This document shows positions 1-13,097 of a stretch of 64,000 nucleotides of DNA, in pieces (position 1 is the stretch's first letter; each line of letters opens with the position of its first letter). The stretch lies in the NCBI GenBank assembly GCA_002633005.1, contig NMRA01000023.1:829339-893338 (forward strand). Direction: 5' to 3'. The position numbers were made by a program, and so were the translations under genes. This stretch comes from Phoronis australis. Lineage: Eukaryota > Phoronida > Phoronidae. A model generated the notes under the pieces. The model searched no databases. It had not been told where the DNA came from and worked only from the letters and a program-made list of their open reading frames with translations.

Positions 1-3000
1 ACTGATATCATTACGTGTCAAAAACTAAAGCATTAAATAATTGTCAATGCACTAATCGCTTCCGTTAAAAGATGGACTGTTACCTAATCAGCGTGAATAA
101 CCACGGTGGAAACGGGCTGTCGACCTTCTTTGGTCATGAAAGAGCCCCTGTGTGAAATGGAAATATTCGTACTGATACCAAAGCAAAGGACTATGTAAGT
201 TTACAGTGATATCAGACCTAATCAGCTCTCTGGCTGTGCACAATTATGATGACTAAGGGAGCGGCCAATAAATGGGACTTGATCACATATACGTAACGTG
301 TTAATCAGAATGAAACAGAAGACATGAACAGACGTGACGTCACAGAATCCCATTGTAGTGCACGTATCGTTAGATCCTTTTATTTCCAATACCTATAAGA
401 GTTTAATGGTTGCTTATTAATAAATATTTCATGCTGAAGCCATTAACTTGCACGCTTTCACAAAACCTTGTCCATGGCGGCATAATTGCAGCGTAGCGTG
501 TTCCTCAAAAGTGATTACCGCTATTAACTTAGAAGGGTGCTAAACCCCCATTTAGACCCGTACAAACATAGTATTTACTGCAGACAGAACACTTCAGTTG
601 ACACAACCATCGTTAACACTTAAATTTTAGACTAGTGTTGAGATTTCTCATAAAGTCTACTGAATCAGCAATCGTGACCAACGCTTTTTGGGTGACTTAA
701 TTCACTAAAACAGATGTGGGTACGTGTAGCAAAAGTTCGACTACCTCGAACAGCGTGACCCGTTTGTGACAAAGCTGGGAGTAATATGAACATAGTGCTA
801 GTGACAAAGTGAGCACGTGGTGTTAGGTAATGCAATGGGGGAAAAAGAAATAAGGTGTCGCAAGAGTACCGCCGGTGACCTTTCCGTGGAAACGCCTGCA
901 GTCTGGCCGCATGTGGTTCCATCACACGAACCGTCTATTAGGCTTGTGTACCGCTTTCCTTTCTCAGTCTGTGGGCACGGCCGGGTTTTAGCCTATATTT
1001 TATTTCGAAGCGAAATCGGAAATATTTTTGACATTTCCCGTTGTCCTTTAATATCAGAGTCGAGATTATTATCTATATTGCTCTGTTCTCGGGTACACTT
1101 TTCTCACCATCGCACTAAATGACCCCTCTATTCAAGCTACGAAAACCCGTTCTGAATTCAACTAAAAAGTCAAGATTTAGAATTCAGACTTTAGCTCAGT
1201 TGTACCTTTAATGCCGACGTATCAAGTGCGAAGTAGGATAATCCGTCCATCCACGTACAAGTACATGTGCACTCGAGTACAGACGCTTATCTAGAGTTCG
1301 TTTTATACTGAGAAGAATGGGAAATGTTAAGAATAATTTGGAGTTCGATTTCGAGTAGTAAGATGACGTCACAGGCCCAGATCCATCAAAACGAGGCATT
1401 CAGCCATTAGCGTCACCTGGAGAACATCGGGTGGCCTAAAGCCCCATCTAAAGTGTTAACATGTTTAGCAGCACGAGCCTAACGATACCCGCAAAATACG
1501 GCAGCATCACTATCTCAAGGAATCCGGCGTTCGTGAACTATGCAGGCTTAACTTACTTAGATCACCAGTAAGTAGTCTAAAGAATTGTAACAGATATTCC
1601 GAAAACCGGAAATAACTGCAAATGGCTTACTGTAGGACAACGAGTTGTGAGCTCATGTTTTGACATGGAGGTCGCTGAGAGCTGGCGTTTTGTGGCTCAT
1701 TGTTTTTTTTTTTTTTAACAACACAAAAATCACCATAGTTGAAGATTATCAGTAGTGAAATCCGAAAAGACCAAGCACATGAAATGAAACAGTTATTCAA
1801 TAATATTCCTGCTAATTCAAAATTACATTTTAAATCATCAACTATGAGAAATATACATCGTAAATCTTAATCATCACAATGAATAATTACAAAAAAGTGC
1901 TCTGGCAAAATGAGGCTCAAAAACCTATCGACACCAGTCACGAATGTTCGATAAATAGTGGCCGGCGATGTGAACAACGGGATTTTTTGGAGCTTTGACT
2001 CGATCAAAATGGCACACTTATAACCCAAGTAAACCTGGCCTTCTGTATTTTCTGAAACAGGTGGGAAATAAAGGATTCATGAGTCAGCGGCGACATCGAA
2101 ACACAATGTGGATTATTATGCGTGGTTAATTCTGTAGACACATGTAGCTGTACGTACAGTAAGACAAATACGTGCTGAAATAAACGTTATCGCCATTCTC
2201 ATAAAGCAGGGTCATTTTATTTGACGCTCTTCAGTTTAAAATTGTTTAAAACAGCAATAAATCTACCTTCCATCACGAAATCAACTTTTCATTCCAGACT
2301 TCTGATATCACTGGTCTCGTGAAATAGTTCGTGATAGTCAAATTCGGGGTGATTTCGATCAGAGCAGCCATGTTCGTTACTTTTTCAGACTACCTGACTT
2401 GTTACGGTTTGCAAAAATAGTCACATGTGAGTCCCTTGCCAGCCCAGACATCATCCAAATGAGGAACACTGAAGTTGAATCCAGTTTCATAGTCGTAAGT
2501 GGTCTAAATCAAAAGCTTTTTATTCCTTCTTTGGCCGAACGGGGGCACATTTATAAGCGCTCCCAGAGGAGCTCCATGGAACTATATTTGGGAACATTCT
2601 TTATTCATCGTGGGAGAGGATTTTTCAGAGATTTCAGATATACCCGAAATCCCTGCTGCATATAGTCAAAGCTGAATAAACCTATGAGTGACAACGTACT
2701 CCGGTCAATTATTAAGCCCTACTCCAGCACGCTCCGCAGATGTCTCATTCTACATGATAACAATTTTTTGGTATCTTGGAGAGAAAAGTAAATTGCGTGG
2801 CGTATACATATATAAACTGATTGATTTGGGACGAGGCCTAAACTTTGAGAAATATCCAATCACTACTTACCAGCAATTCCCGAGAACGTTGCAAACGTAG
2901 CGACAATTAAAACCATCACATGGCTGGCAGTCATTTGGCTGTGAGCGCAGCTGTTTCTACGTCGACCAAGAACAATCATCTGGATGGGCAACGTTAACAA

Positions 3001-3825
3001 AAATAAAACAACACTCCAGACGATAGCTCTCGTTTGTTTTGCATCAGATCAGTTATCCTATATCTTCTCCAATTGCAAACACAATCCATGTGATCTACTG
3101 ACTGCGGGTAAGCGGAGTCTTGTTTTCTGTACAAGTTGCAGACATGCCAAGCTCGGGGAAAGATCCAGATGCAAACTACATGTAATTAACGTCGAGTATT
3201 GTTTGTAATCGTAAATGTTGTCCTCATTAGCTTGCCTGCCATTTCCTGCAAAGAGCTGGCCACTAATGTATTATCGACGGACAACGAGGCAAGTCATTCT
3301 CTTTCCTCGCTGCAACGTATCTCTGTGCGACTTGAAATCAACGACGGCGCTCGGCACTGACGAAGTCTGAGGTTGAGACCAACTCGACACAAATCGGGTT
3401 TCACGGAGTGAAGAGACGCCGGCTAAACAAACTGTGATGAATGAACGTTTTTAACAGGAGATCGATAACTCGAGGAAACGCAGTGGTATAAATATATATA
3501 AACATACATACACACGTGCGAATTCACAGAATTATAAACGCATCACATGAAATTAACCTAGTCAAATGACGTGTGGAGTAGACGTGGAGACTTGTCGTAT
3601 TCGATAAAATTAAGGGTGTTTAACGTTTGGTATTGATGTTTTCTACATTGTGACTGAGACGAACTGTTCTCTGGGGGACAAGACTGTCGAGCGTTATCCA
3701 TTTTATATAAAATTTTACTCGACTTCATAGAGATGACCGTTTTCAAACACGCCCAGTTATCAAATTTAACGCATACAGATACCTCAGAGTAGCTACCTCA
3801 CTTACGACAACAATATTAGTAACAA
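1..3825. other. No recognised gene; probable intron or flank of the PDZ-LIM gene
   Basis: I see no exon with a recognisable domain on either strand. Open frames here are short and lack family resemblance or good splice signals. The stretch is moderately AT-rich, has a poly-T run near 1701-1716 and a TACATGTA octamer at 3177-3184. It lies downstream, in the minus-strand direction, of the PDZ exons at 13.6 and 20.1 kb, so it may be intron of that gene; this is inference. Confidence 0.4.
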
Positions 3826-3903
3826 TGATTCTAATAATAGTGATAGTAATAATTATAATAATAATAGTACGGTAATAATAATAGTATCAATAATAATGAT
3901 GAC

Positions 3904-3938
<35 letters not shown>

Positions 3939-4045
3939 CGACGTTGACGATGATGACGATAATGATGATGACGATGACGATAGCGATGAAGATGATACTG
4001 ATGACGATAACGACGACGTCGACTATGATGTTGATGACGATGAAT
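3826..4045. repeat. AAT/GAT trinucleotide microsatellite
   Basis: An AAT-rich section passes into a long run of GAT with GAC variants. Both strands stay open (poly-Met on plus, poly-His on minus), but this follows from the three-base period and is not evidence of coding. Confidence 0.95.
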
Positions 4046-4705
4046 ACAAAAGACGGCTTCGCATTTCTTATAGATATCCACTAAATAACTACAGGTGACC
4101 TAGTTAACGCATCATCGCATAACTCGTCTACCCGCACAAGTCGTCGCATCCTTTCGGTGGCGAAGGTAAGCCCTATACTGTAGATTCGCTCTCACCTAGA
4201 GATTCGCGTACATGTACAAGTCGCTGAAAAGTCATCCACTTGATCGCGCAATTGCGCTCAATCAAAAGGAACGCGACGTCGAAAAAAATAAAATTCTCTT
4301 AAAAATTTCCATAACTCAATCTTTATCACAAAATGTCCCCAATGAGAACCCTGACGAGCAACCTTCAGTTGAAACACATGTTGGTTTTATAATAAGGTAT
4401 AGTCGCCCGCATCCAGGAGCAGATGGATGAAGACTGAGTTCGGGGGAGCTAATGTCTTTCTTTCCATTCAAAACATACGGGCCTGTTATTCAATGATTTA
4501 CAGGACCGAGTATAAATTTGATTTATATGTATGCAGGCCCGAGACGCGTCACTTGAGTGCAGGGAGACATTTAAGAAAAAACGAAGTACGGGCTATGTAT
4601 TCCAGTGAGGCATTACCTGTTACACTTGGTAGAGTATAATTAAAAAGTTTCCGAAATTGATTTAAAAAACAATCTTGGCGACGGAAACTTGCACACTGAG
4701 GATAC

Positions 4706-4789
4706 CTGACCTCCCTCTAAAACTTTACGGACGGATGCTCTATCCCGCCAGTACCGCATACTATCAAAATCGTCACTGGGAGCACCATC
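4706..4789 (-). CDS. Weak candidate exon, possibly of the PDZ-LIM gene
   Basis: On the minus strand a CTCAG acceptor is followed by 84 open bases (28 codons, phase 0 to 0) ending CAG|GTATCC. The peptide is hydrophilic, beginning DGAPSDDFDSMRYWRDRA and ending LEGGQ. Its phase fits the tentative exon at 12152-12221. I recognise no domain and both splice sites are only moderate. It could be a chance open frame. Transcript evidence would decide. Confidence 0.22.
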
Positions 4790-7265
4790 CTGAGAATGAT
4801 CGCTATAATTTAAATACAATTCAACAAAACCTGTCACGAAATGCATGTATCGCGCAAGCAGCCACCGAGACTTCCGGCCACCCAGACGATTTTCTCACGT
4901 GGCAGATCGTCGACCGACGACGGGCTGCTGCTCTACCGTGAGCACGTCGGACTAATTTTCACACAATGCCGCTCAGGCGATCCTGATGATTGAGTTCAAA
5001 CAAGTTACACGGTACATTTTTGTGGGACGTGGAATAGCGGTCACATATAAAAGATCAGAGGTTATACGTCGACGCTAATTCCGATAATATGATCGTCATT
5101 TGCGAGACGACGGAGCAGGGAACGTTGAAGTCGACCGACTAATAAAGTCGGCAGGTTATCATTGCAGGGCAGCCGGGCTATCAAACCGGTTGATATCCAA
5201 TCGGTGATCTTCAGCCTTCTTGCGATTGTGAAATCAGCCGGGAGACGGAATAATTGTAGAACTATATAGACTCTACGTTGCGACGATGTGTGTTAATGTC
5301 TAAACAATCGCTCGATATACTAACTCAGGCTGCTCCATCGAAACAGGAACCCCGATGTAAAATAGATATAGTTACCCGGAGTAAAAAACAAACTCCCGCA
5401 TCTTTAAAACAGCTCACTAGCCCGAAAATCAAGACCCTGACCGTGAAAACACTGGAAACCCGGGGATCGACAAGACACCACTCCCTCACTTTCTGTCAAA
5501 CATTGTTTGATGCAAAACAAATTTTCCTACTTTAAATAGTTCTTATATGTCGTTTTACTACAAGAGAGTTTGAGACAAATTTGGCGTACTATATTATTCT
5601 GCTGCTAAAGTACCGGTAGTCGCCTTATTGGCCAGTTTCACTTCTCCCTCAATCTTCAATCAACTGTTCTTCTTCCACGAGGTTGCGCATGGCGTTTTGA
5701 AGTCCGGACAACACCTGTGATCACCGGCCATTTGGTTTTGCAGTCCGGCAGCCGACTGATTTTGAAATCCGAACAAGTGGTTTTGAAGACCGAGCAAATG
5801 TTTTTGAAGTCCGACCAATTGTTCATTCCCATCCTTGTTTTATCCAGCTTACAATGTCCACAGACTTCCGCGGGCAACATTTTAAAGGCCTTTGGCAGGA
5901 CCTACTCAGAGCGAAGTTTGATTGTCACAGGCTACTTATGGACCAGTGGTAGTGCAGGCCCGTAGCCAGCATTGCGTCGTGGGGGGTGGTTCGAATACCT
6001 AGAATGATTGGCATTTGATATTTTGCAAACCTCGACAATCTAGAGTTTCCGGTAAGGAAATGGAGGCAGCTTAATTAGGGAGAAGAAAATTGGTCTACAC
6101 AAAAATGACTCTTGGGTCTTTGTTTCTGAGAGGAGACGGAATTCGTAATACCAGAAATGAGGATGCCGTGACGGTCGCTCGCAAAGAGCGGGACTCATAC
6201 TCGGATGCAATGTGGTCCCGCAAAAAGGGAACGTTCTCGCGTTACCTCCTGCCATACTTTCAAACCAGGCGTGTGATTACTCACCATTACATACCCGGAC
6301 GGAAATATTTAGCTGCAAAATGACTCGACGGATTTTTTAATATCTGGTTGTGGTCGTGCGTGTTGCTTCGAGCCCCCCGAGCACCCCTAGGTGCGCGAAT
6401 GATGTACAGTGTAGTAGCTGCAACAATTTTGTTGTTGTTGTCCATCTATATCCTATCTAACGTAGAGCTGTAGGTTGCGGCTGGACGTTTCCGCGAGAGG
6501 GAGGTTCGATCGAACCCCCAGAACCCACTGGCTACGGGCCTGCAGTGTACTGAATCGTATAGAATGTTTTGTGGCACTTCTGATGTTTGCACTAACTCGA
6601 TTTTTGTGTTTTTGGACATGGTTTCTGGCGGGACCTCTCCTGCATATTTTTCTACCATGGGTCATTCGGTGCTTGATGTGGCACGATTGTTGATTTTAAA
6701 TCAGTCTTGGCCGTCGCCGGAATATCTAATCTAGTTCAATTTCATTCCCTGGAAAGTTCCCAGTGGTTACACCCAGCGTGCAGACGCCAGCACACACCCA
6801 TTTCAGTACATACTGGGGTTTAGACTAGGTGGCCCTGCGGTCAGAGATTGGTAGCATGTTCTTCTAAGTTAATTAAATACTTTGGGAGTACCGATGTCGC
6901 AGGCAGACTTGAAGCCACGAATCTAACCTAAAATCCAATTCTCGTTGAATATTAAATGTTCCCTGTATTAAAAAAAATGAGCGACATGCGCTGCACTGAT
7001 ATCAGCAATTCAATCATGCCTAGCAATACACATGTCATTTGGTTTTTTTATGTTCTTCTATTGTCGTCTTCCAATCACCTATACTATCCGGAATGGGCTT
7101 TGATGATTCTATCAAGACATCGTTTTCTCGTCTTGTTTAAGTGTATTCGATAGTTCTGCGGTAAACCAATCGAATTCCCAAGGAATTACTCGAATTGTCC
7201 ACGAAACATTCAGACTATAAGAGTGTATAGGGTGTCCCAAAATTTTAAACAAAATAGTATACATG
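4790..7265. other. No recognised gene (outside the minisatellite)
   Basis: Apart from the 21-bp minisatellite I find no domain, RNA gene or clear element. A short palindromic spot with GGTTCGATCGAACCC lies at about 6506-6520; it resembles a tRNA B box but has no A box or cloverleaf nearby. I infer an intronic position within the minus-strand PDZ-LIM gene. Confidence 0.4.
5694..5822. repeat. 21-bp minisatellite with heptad-like translation
   Basis: About five diverged units of a 21-bp motif resembling GTTTTGAAGTCCGAxCAAxTG follow one another. On the plus strand each unit reads as seven residues with Leu-Lys-Ser/Thr-Glu-Gln at matching places, as in a coiled coil. I see no convincing splice sites around it, so I call it a tandem repeat. 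Confidence 0.7.
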
Positions 7266-7492
7266 CAGTGGCGGATCTACATGTAGGATATCACAAGGGG
7301 GGGCAACATTTTGTCTGGCCGTAAGCATTTGCCCAAACCACGATTGTAGATGCGCATAGCACCGAATGGGGGGAAATTTTTCTGTTTTTACCTCTAAAAA
7401 TCAAGCGTTTTCCTTGATTACTGAAGTATTATCCAAGAAAAAAAAAACAAAAAAACACGGAGAACGTGTCAAACAGGAAAAACTGCAAGTAA

Positions 7493-7556
7493 CAAAAACT
7501 CGAACTCACAACCTGGCGGATAGAGCGCGAGTGCGTTACCACTACACCACCACGAT
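7493..7556 (-). repeat. tRNA-like sequence (degenerate tRNA or SINE head)
   Basis: On the minus strand GGTGGTGTAGTGGTAACGC resembles a tRNA D-arm/box A, and GTGAGTTCGAGTTTT about 25 bases later resembles the T-arm/box B. The acceptor stem does not pair, so it is probably a tRNA-derived repeat fragment carried inside the surrounding element. Confidence 0.45.
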
Positions 7557-7668
7557 TTAACTACATCTCTCATACTAAGAGACCTACTTGTTTATGGTCC
7601 ACAGCGTTTGCGCGCGAAGCCTACTTCTTTTTGCGCATAGCACCGAATGGGGGGAGGTCGGGGGGGGG

Positions 7669-7938
7669 NNNNNNNNNNNNNNNNNNNNNNNNNNNNNNNN
7701 NNNNNNNNNNNNNNNNNNNNNNNNNNNNNNNNNNNNNNNNNNNNNNNNNNNNNNNNNNNNNNNNNNNNNNNNNNNNNNNNNNNNNNNNNNNNNNNNNNNN
7801 NNNNNNNNNNNNNNNNNNNNNNNNNNNNNNNNNNNNNNNNNNNNNNNNNNNNNNNNNNNNNNNNNNNNNNNNNNNNNNNNNNNNNNNNNNNNNNNNNNNN
7901 NNNNNNNNNNNNNNNNNNNNNNNNNNNNNNNNNNNNNN
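7669..7938. other. Assembly gap (270 N)
   Basis: An unbroken run of N is bounded by a G-run on the left and a GGGGCCCC stretch on the right. The open frames spanning it are artefacts. Confidence 1.
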
Positions 7939-7975
7939 GGGCCCCTTGGGCTCCCCCCTAAATCCGCCTATGACA

Positions 7976-10900
7976 TGTAAAATATGACTGAATCCTAGAG
8001 AATGACTTCCTCTGAACAAATGACGTTTTTTGTTCCAGGAATCCCGATGTTTCGTTTGAATGACACTGCAGACATTAGAACAAAATGCCATAACTGACTC
8101 CAATTGCAAAGAAACAACAAGCAGTTTATTTTCAAACCCTGCACGACTGACTCCAGCTAGTCAACATTCCACTAAACGAGATCATCCGACATTCACCTAC
8201 TACAAGTTACTTGTATTTTCAAATCTAACACAATTTCCACTGCGGAATTAGTCAACATTTTGACGTACCAGCTTCATTGCAAAATCTTCAATACATGTAT
8301 AAGTAAGAAGCCACTGTCTTTTTCCAACTTCTACGCGCTGCAGCACAGTTTGTGATTTCAGAAACGAGGAAAAGAAAAATTCCCAATAAAACCGTATCCT
8401 GGTACTCCTACGTGCATTTTAGATTATGTTTGTTAACATTTTGTGACACCCGGTATATAACGGAATTTATTGATTTCTTGTGAAGTCGTAATTGACAATT
8501 CTGATTTTCGTCAACAATTAATATCAACGTACACGCCATAAGTGCCGTCCCAGTTGTCGCAGGTACTCGCAATTTCTACAATTAATTGCAAACTTGGGTA
8601 ATCGTGACTTCAGTTTCGGGTGAGAGCGTGGACTGGTCTTCGAACTGACTGATAATCAATGGGCCAATTCAAATAAGATCATTTTGGCTAAATTTGGATC
8701 ACAATAGTTCAGAGATGGCCAGTCAAATTCATACTAAACGTTTGGATATGGTGCTTTATTCAGTGTTCTATAAAACGCCGCTAGGAGTTGTTCTTAAAGT
8801 GTTCCAGTCTTGTTTTACGCTTGACTATAACAATAGGAGTTTTATGATTTTGGTAAAAAATCGAGCGTTGCTTGAAACCGGAAAGCGAAATGAAAACTTA
8901 GAAAACTGTAGAGGACGTTTTTTATATCTTGAACACTTGTGTCTAGTGAACAATTGCCATGCACAGGGATGGATGCCGCTGTCGCGCTCCCAATATACTT
9001 TTCTGTTTGCAAAAAAATTACTAAACAACATGGCCAAGTGTGCCAAATAATGACAGATTGGTAAAAAGTCACAAGTTAACATTTTCCGTGTTTTTACTTT
9101 CACAAATATAAACTTTACTGAGGAGAAATCCGTTGTTTTTTGATGTTTAGCTAAATAGACAACCTTGTGGATAAGGTCCCAAAGGGCTCTAAGCTTTACA
9201 TTAACACAGCCTACATGTACAATACCCGTACTATTCCTCCCAGTTCCAGCTTAATTACATATTAAGAAATAGTATTAGAGTTTGTCGTTTTATTTCCTCA
9301 AAACATGTACAAATGCATGACGATCAAACACCCGCAACAAACATGGACAACGCATAGGCCTAAGCCTGCTCCTTCACGTCAAGATTCGACGGTTTGAAGT
9401 CGCATGGATGGAAGGTCTATTGGCTTATTTGCCCAAAATGCCTTTTTCACACGCAACATTGCAACTAAATCAATAATCTACTCTTTTCAATAACATTGAA
9501 CTGCATTAGGGAGTTAGTAAATGTAAACAAAATGAGCTATATCAATAAGTCTTGATATCGGGGGTGAGTTTCGTAGCAGCTTGCAAAAGAGCGAGATATC
9601 GCGATGAATTACAAGCATCAAGCATGTGATCAGACTAGCTTTCCTAGCGAGTGTTTTGGGTCCATGGAACGCATAACAGGTACATGTACATGTACATGTA
9701 GACACGCACTGCTATTGAGTATGCAGTCTCGACAGTGGCACGTGTCAGTCTTGAAAGATCAGAAGACCTGATTTGTAAAATCCTAAAAAAGAACTGTAAT
9801 CCATGTGGGACTTGCTAAACGGGTATCTGTTAGAACTCCGACTTGAATTCTCTTCGTGCCCAACGGTACCCATCATTTTTATCGGAGTTCACTCGACGCA
9901 CCGTTCGTGCTCCATGACTGTACTGCAAAAACTTTCCACACTATCACAGATGAGAAAAGAAAATCGAAACGAGCCACTCAATATTATGGAATACAACGTA
10001 CATTTCCTTAGACTCAATTTCTGTTTCCAAGGATACTTTAGAAAATCGCCCAAACCACCACGAGTCCCGTAACCACAACTTTCGTCGGACTGGAAGCTGG
10101 TCGGCTCAGATAAGCTGAAGGGCTTTTTTATCATTCTCTTTTTAGTAACGGAAACTATATATATGTCATACAAGAGTATAAGGATGTTTGAACCTTACAT
10201 GTATATCATGGGAAATTCATAAACTTTTCATCTTTCTCGTAGCTCTGTAGTATTTCCCATTGAGTGGCACGTTTACGAATCTGGCTTCTTTTTGTTTAAA
10301 AAAAGAGGAAAAAAGGCTCTTAGCACGTTCTGATTTGAGGGAAGGTAAAAGGTGGACGTGAAGGTAAGATACACGTATGCCATTGTGACTCTGTTCTGTG
10401 ACTCACCCTGGTGTCAGATAGAACAATAAAACAATTCGTGTTTTTTCGGCTCATTTCAGGACTATTTCTTTACGACAAACTTCCAAACTAGGGCATGCGC
10501 ACTGATTTCCGCACACACGGCCATGATTCTGACTATGAATTCCTCCTCTGAGAAGCATGCCATAGATGGCGCTGTTAGTAAGATTTCGAGGACAGGAATG
10601 CGACTGTGACTATGTAGCAAGAACCAAACAAAGCGCCCCATTCTTGATAAGAAGACGTCCTACTCCCAAACTGACTACAAATAAATTTGAAACCTGCTTG
10701 TTAGATACCTACATGTATTATCAAACGCAGGACACTGATGAATAAAATACTGGCCGCGGTTATACGCATTGTTTTATTATGCACATAAAAGTCTTCATTA
10801 AGTACATGTACCCGGTGACCAGTACAACAATTTAATACTGTGTTCAGAAGACAGTGGAAGGCTTTTTTCGTTACCGTTTCACGCGATTAAAAAGATGTCA

Positions 10901-12151
10901 GTTTATAGAGTCTCTTCAAGAATTTCTGTTTTCTTGGGCTAATTTTTAATCCAGTAACTTTGTGTCTCATAATTTTGGGGTACAGTTTTATTGTTCTGAG
11001 CACCAATCCTTGATTTGCCCCAAACATACAACACTCATGACCCGGTTTGTTTACAAGCGCCTCAAACCAGGTCTCTCTAAAAAGTTCTTGAAATGACATC
11101 AATAAAATTCAAACGTGCAAGCAAGGGAAAGTCCTCAGTCCTAGACTCAAGACTTGCAGCCTTGGATAAAATGTTACATGTAGTTGATTGCGACAACCCA
11201 CACTCGGCATGAGAAACGGCTAGGTACAATAAAGACTTCAGTCGTACTCTTGCGCTACTTATCAAGTGAAGCGTCATGTCGTCTGAGTTCAAAGTTCATG
11301 GAGTTGGAAAATGCAACTGAATCATCTGGAAAGGCAGGATCTCTTCGGATGCCGCCAAATGTTCGAGGTCACGTGAGAGTTACGCGTTATTTGCTGAGAT
11401 CACAGAGGTGTGAGCGTAATGTTTATCTCAAAACCCGTTGTTTCCATTGCTACAAACCCATTCCGGTGAAAACAAACATTTTTGGATCTGGACCGCTTAC
11501 AATTATTAATCTCTGCTCGTTTCTTTGTCACGTAAGACATGGTTTCTGACTAGGAAACAGAACTGGTATTTAAACAATATTGAGGCTAGGCTCAAGAAAT
11601 TGTCACGTCTTGTCACTTCATGTGTCTAACGCGAGTTTGAAGCATTTCAAAATAATGATCTGCCAAATTTTCCTAACACCAGAAACTACTCTTCGTCTCA
11701 GTGAGTTGGAAGTTAGTTGAGATCAGTTTTACAGCGGTAAGCAAAAAACGCACACAAAACGGAAGTTCGTTTCAGAGACAAACACGGTTTATAGAAGCTT
11801 CGCAGGCAGTGGAAGTTCTTGCGCGTTAGTGTCGAACATGTGGGTTCATCTGGATACATGCCGATCAACTATCGCCTCTGAAAGAACATGTAAACCTCAT
11901 CGCATTACATCTAGGCATATAGCTTTACAACAACATTTTTTTCCAAACTGCGGACACGCTTCTGCGTTTTTGCATAAGGCGTTGCAGCTGAATTATCCTT
12001 AGTTACGACTTTTCGATAGTTCTTGTTTGCTCAGGGGATGCAAATGGAAATCACTGCGTGAGTATACCTGTGTCAACAACCAGGAGAACAAAATAATATT
12101 AACAGCAGTCCATGCGGAAAAGTCACGTGATGTTTAGTATCGATGTCCCAC
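7976..12151. other. No recognised gene; old interspersed repeats
   Basis: I find no domain-bearing exon. Plus-strand frames at 8694-9050 and 9803-10072 lack good codon structure and homology. A dispersed repeat copy lies at about 9045-9200 (it shares TTTAGCTAAATAGACAACC...GATAAGGTCC with copies at 12.7, 15.1 and 17.9 kb). A short TACATG array lies at 9679-9700. The location suggests intron of the PDZ-LIM gene. Confidence 0.4.
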
Positions 12152-12221
12152 TTGCTGTGCTTTGTACGGTTGGAATTTAACAGGACCCTGGGGAGCGATA
12201 CCGGAGAGACCCACCGCGTTT
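12152..12221 (-). CDS. Tentative third coding exon of the PDZ-LIM gene
   Basis: On the minus strand an acceptor ending GATATTTCAG precedes 70 open bases. Joined to the two bases left over from the PDZ exon at 13610-13758, this gives 24 complete codons: R, then NAVGLSGIAPQGPVKFQPYK, then AQQ. The donor CAA|GTGGGA is weak. A Gly/Pro-rich linker is usual right after the PDZ domain in ZASP/PDLIM proteins, and the exact phase match is the main support. It could be coincidence. Confidence 0.4.
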
Positions 12222-12851
12222 CTGAAATATCACAAACGTAAAAAGTAACATATTAATGATATTACGAAAGATTGTCCTTAAAGTTGTGTAGTAACTTATC
12301 TGTGCATTTATTGAAAGCGTGCAAAGCCTGTAGAATTTGATTTTTGACTTTTTCCAATATGTTATTAATTGAGTCAAGTGACCATATCTTTTAGTAAAAT
12401 TTAGGAAAAGAAGTGTACGTGTACATAGGCAGCAAAACAACGATATCAATAACATGATCAATTTGATTTGATACAATTATTCAATGCAAGATACCAAAAA
12501 CGTTTTACAATTTTATTCATTGTCATTTCGTTTTCGTTTAATGCGTCTTAAAGACTTTTCATGAAAATCATAAATGTCCTGTATTCGATAGCCCCTCGTA
12601 CAGAAGTTGAACATCTGAAAACAATTCCTCAAATCCTTTATGAGAACAGCGCATAAAGCATAGCGTCTGAGAGTTTCTGTCACCTCTCAGCTTTACAAAA
12701 AGACATGATCAAATGAATCAATTAATGATTTGTAAGCAGTCTAAAATTGAATGCAGTCGTTCTACTTTCAGAAAATATACATTTTTACTATACGTTAAAA
12801 TACATAGTTTTGTAGACATTTGGTTGAATACGTTGACTTCTCAACAAGGTC

Positions 12852-12905
12852 CTATGTACATGTACATGTACTGTACATGTACATGTACATGTGCAGTACA
12901 TGTAT
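12852..12905. repeat. TACATG hexamer array
   Basis: Several near-perfect TACATG units run in a row, interrupted once by CTG and once by a TGCAG spot. It is the longest of several such arrays; others are at 9679-9700, 14218-14230, 18808-18822, 20700-20714, 21675-21690, 22538-22552, 49313-49327 and 60896-60910. Confidence 0.9.
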
Positions 12906-13097
12906 AGCCTTAATACACGTGTGTTGTAACAACGGGCAAGGAATCGCTCAATACTGGAACGTTTAGGCAAAGGATCACTTAAATTTTACTAAGAATATTC
13001 ATTGCATGTGTACGATGCTTTCCTACAATTACATGTAAAACAGACCGCACAAAAACTAGAACAATAAAAACAAAAGCATTAGCACTGACTTCCATGC

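Larger units (their letters stand above)
7266..7975. mobile_element. MITE-like element with CAGTGGCGGATC end, interrupted by an assembly gap
   Basis: The left end reads CAGTGGCGGATCTACATG followed by a G-run. The right end reads, inverted, GGCGGATTTAGGGGGGAG. The same end occurs at 18855, 58755 and, inverted, near 61457. An internal segment, GCGCATAGCACCGAATGGGG, occurs twice (about 7353 and 7632), before each G-rich stretch. Ends of the form CAGxGGCGGATC occur in some hAT-Tip100 (Zaphod-like) DNA transposons; that assignment is from memory. No transposase is visible. Confidence 0.55.

Noticed and set aside
3887-4084. Open frames on both strands over the GAT microsatellite (poly-Met / poly-His)
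   Set aside because: They follow from a three-base repeat and have no flanking coding sequence.
6500-6525. GGTTCGATCGAACCC as a tRNA T-arm
   Set aside because: A self-complementary spot without box A or any cloverleaf.
7588-8109. Long frames spanning the N gap
   Set aside because: Their length comes from undefined codons in the 270-N run.
8694-9050. 118-codon plus-strand frame
   Set aside because: No recognisable domain, no splice context, and a competing minus frame of similar length; composition looks non-coding.
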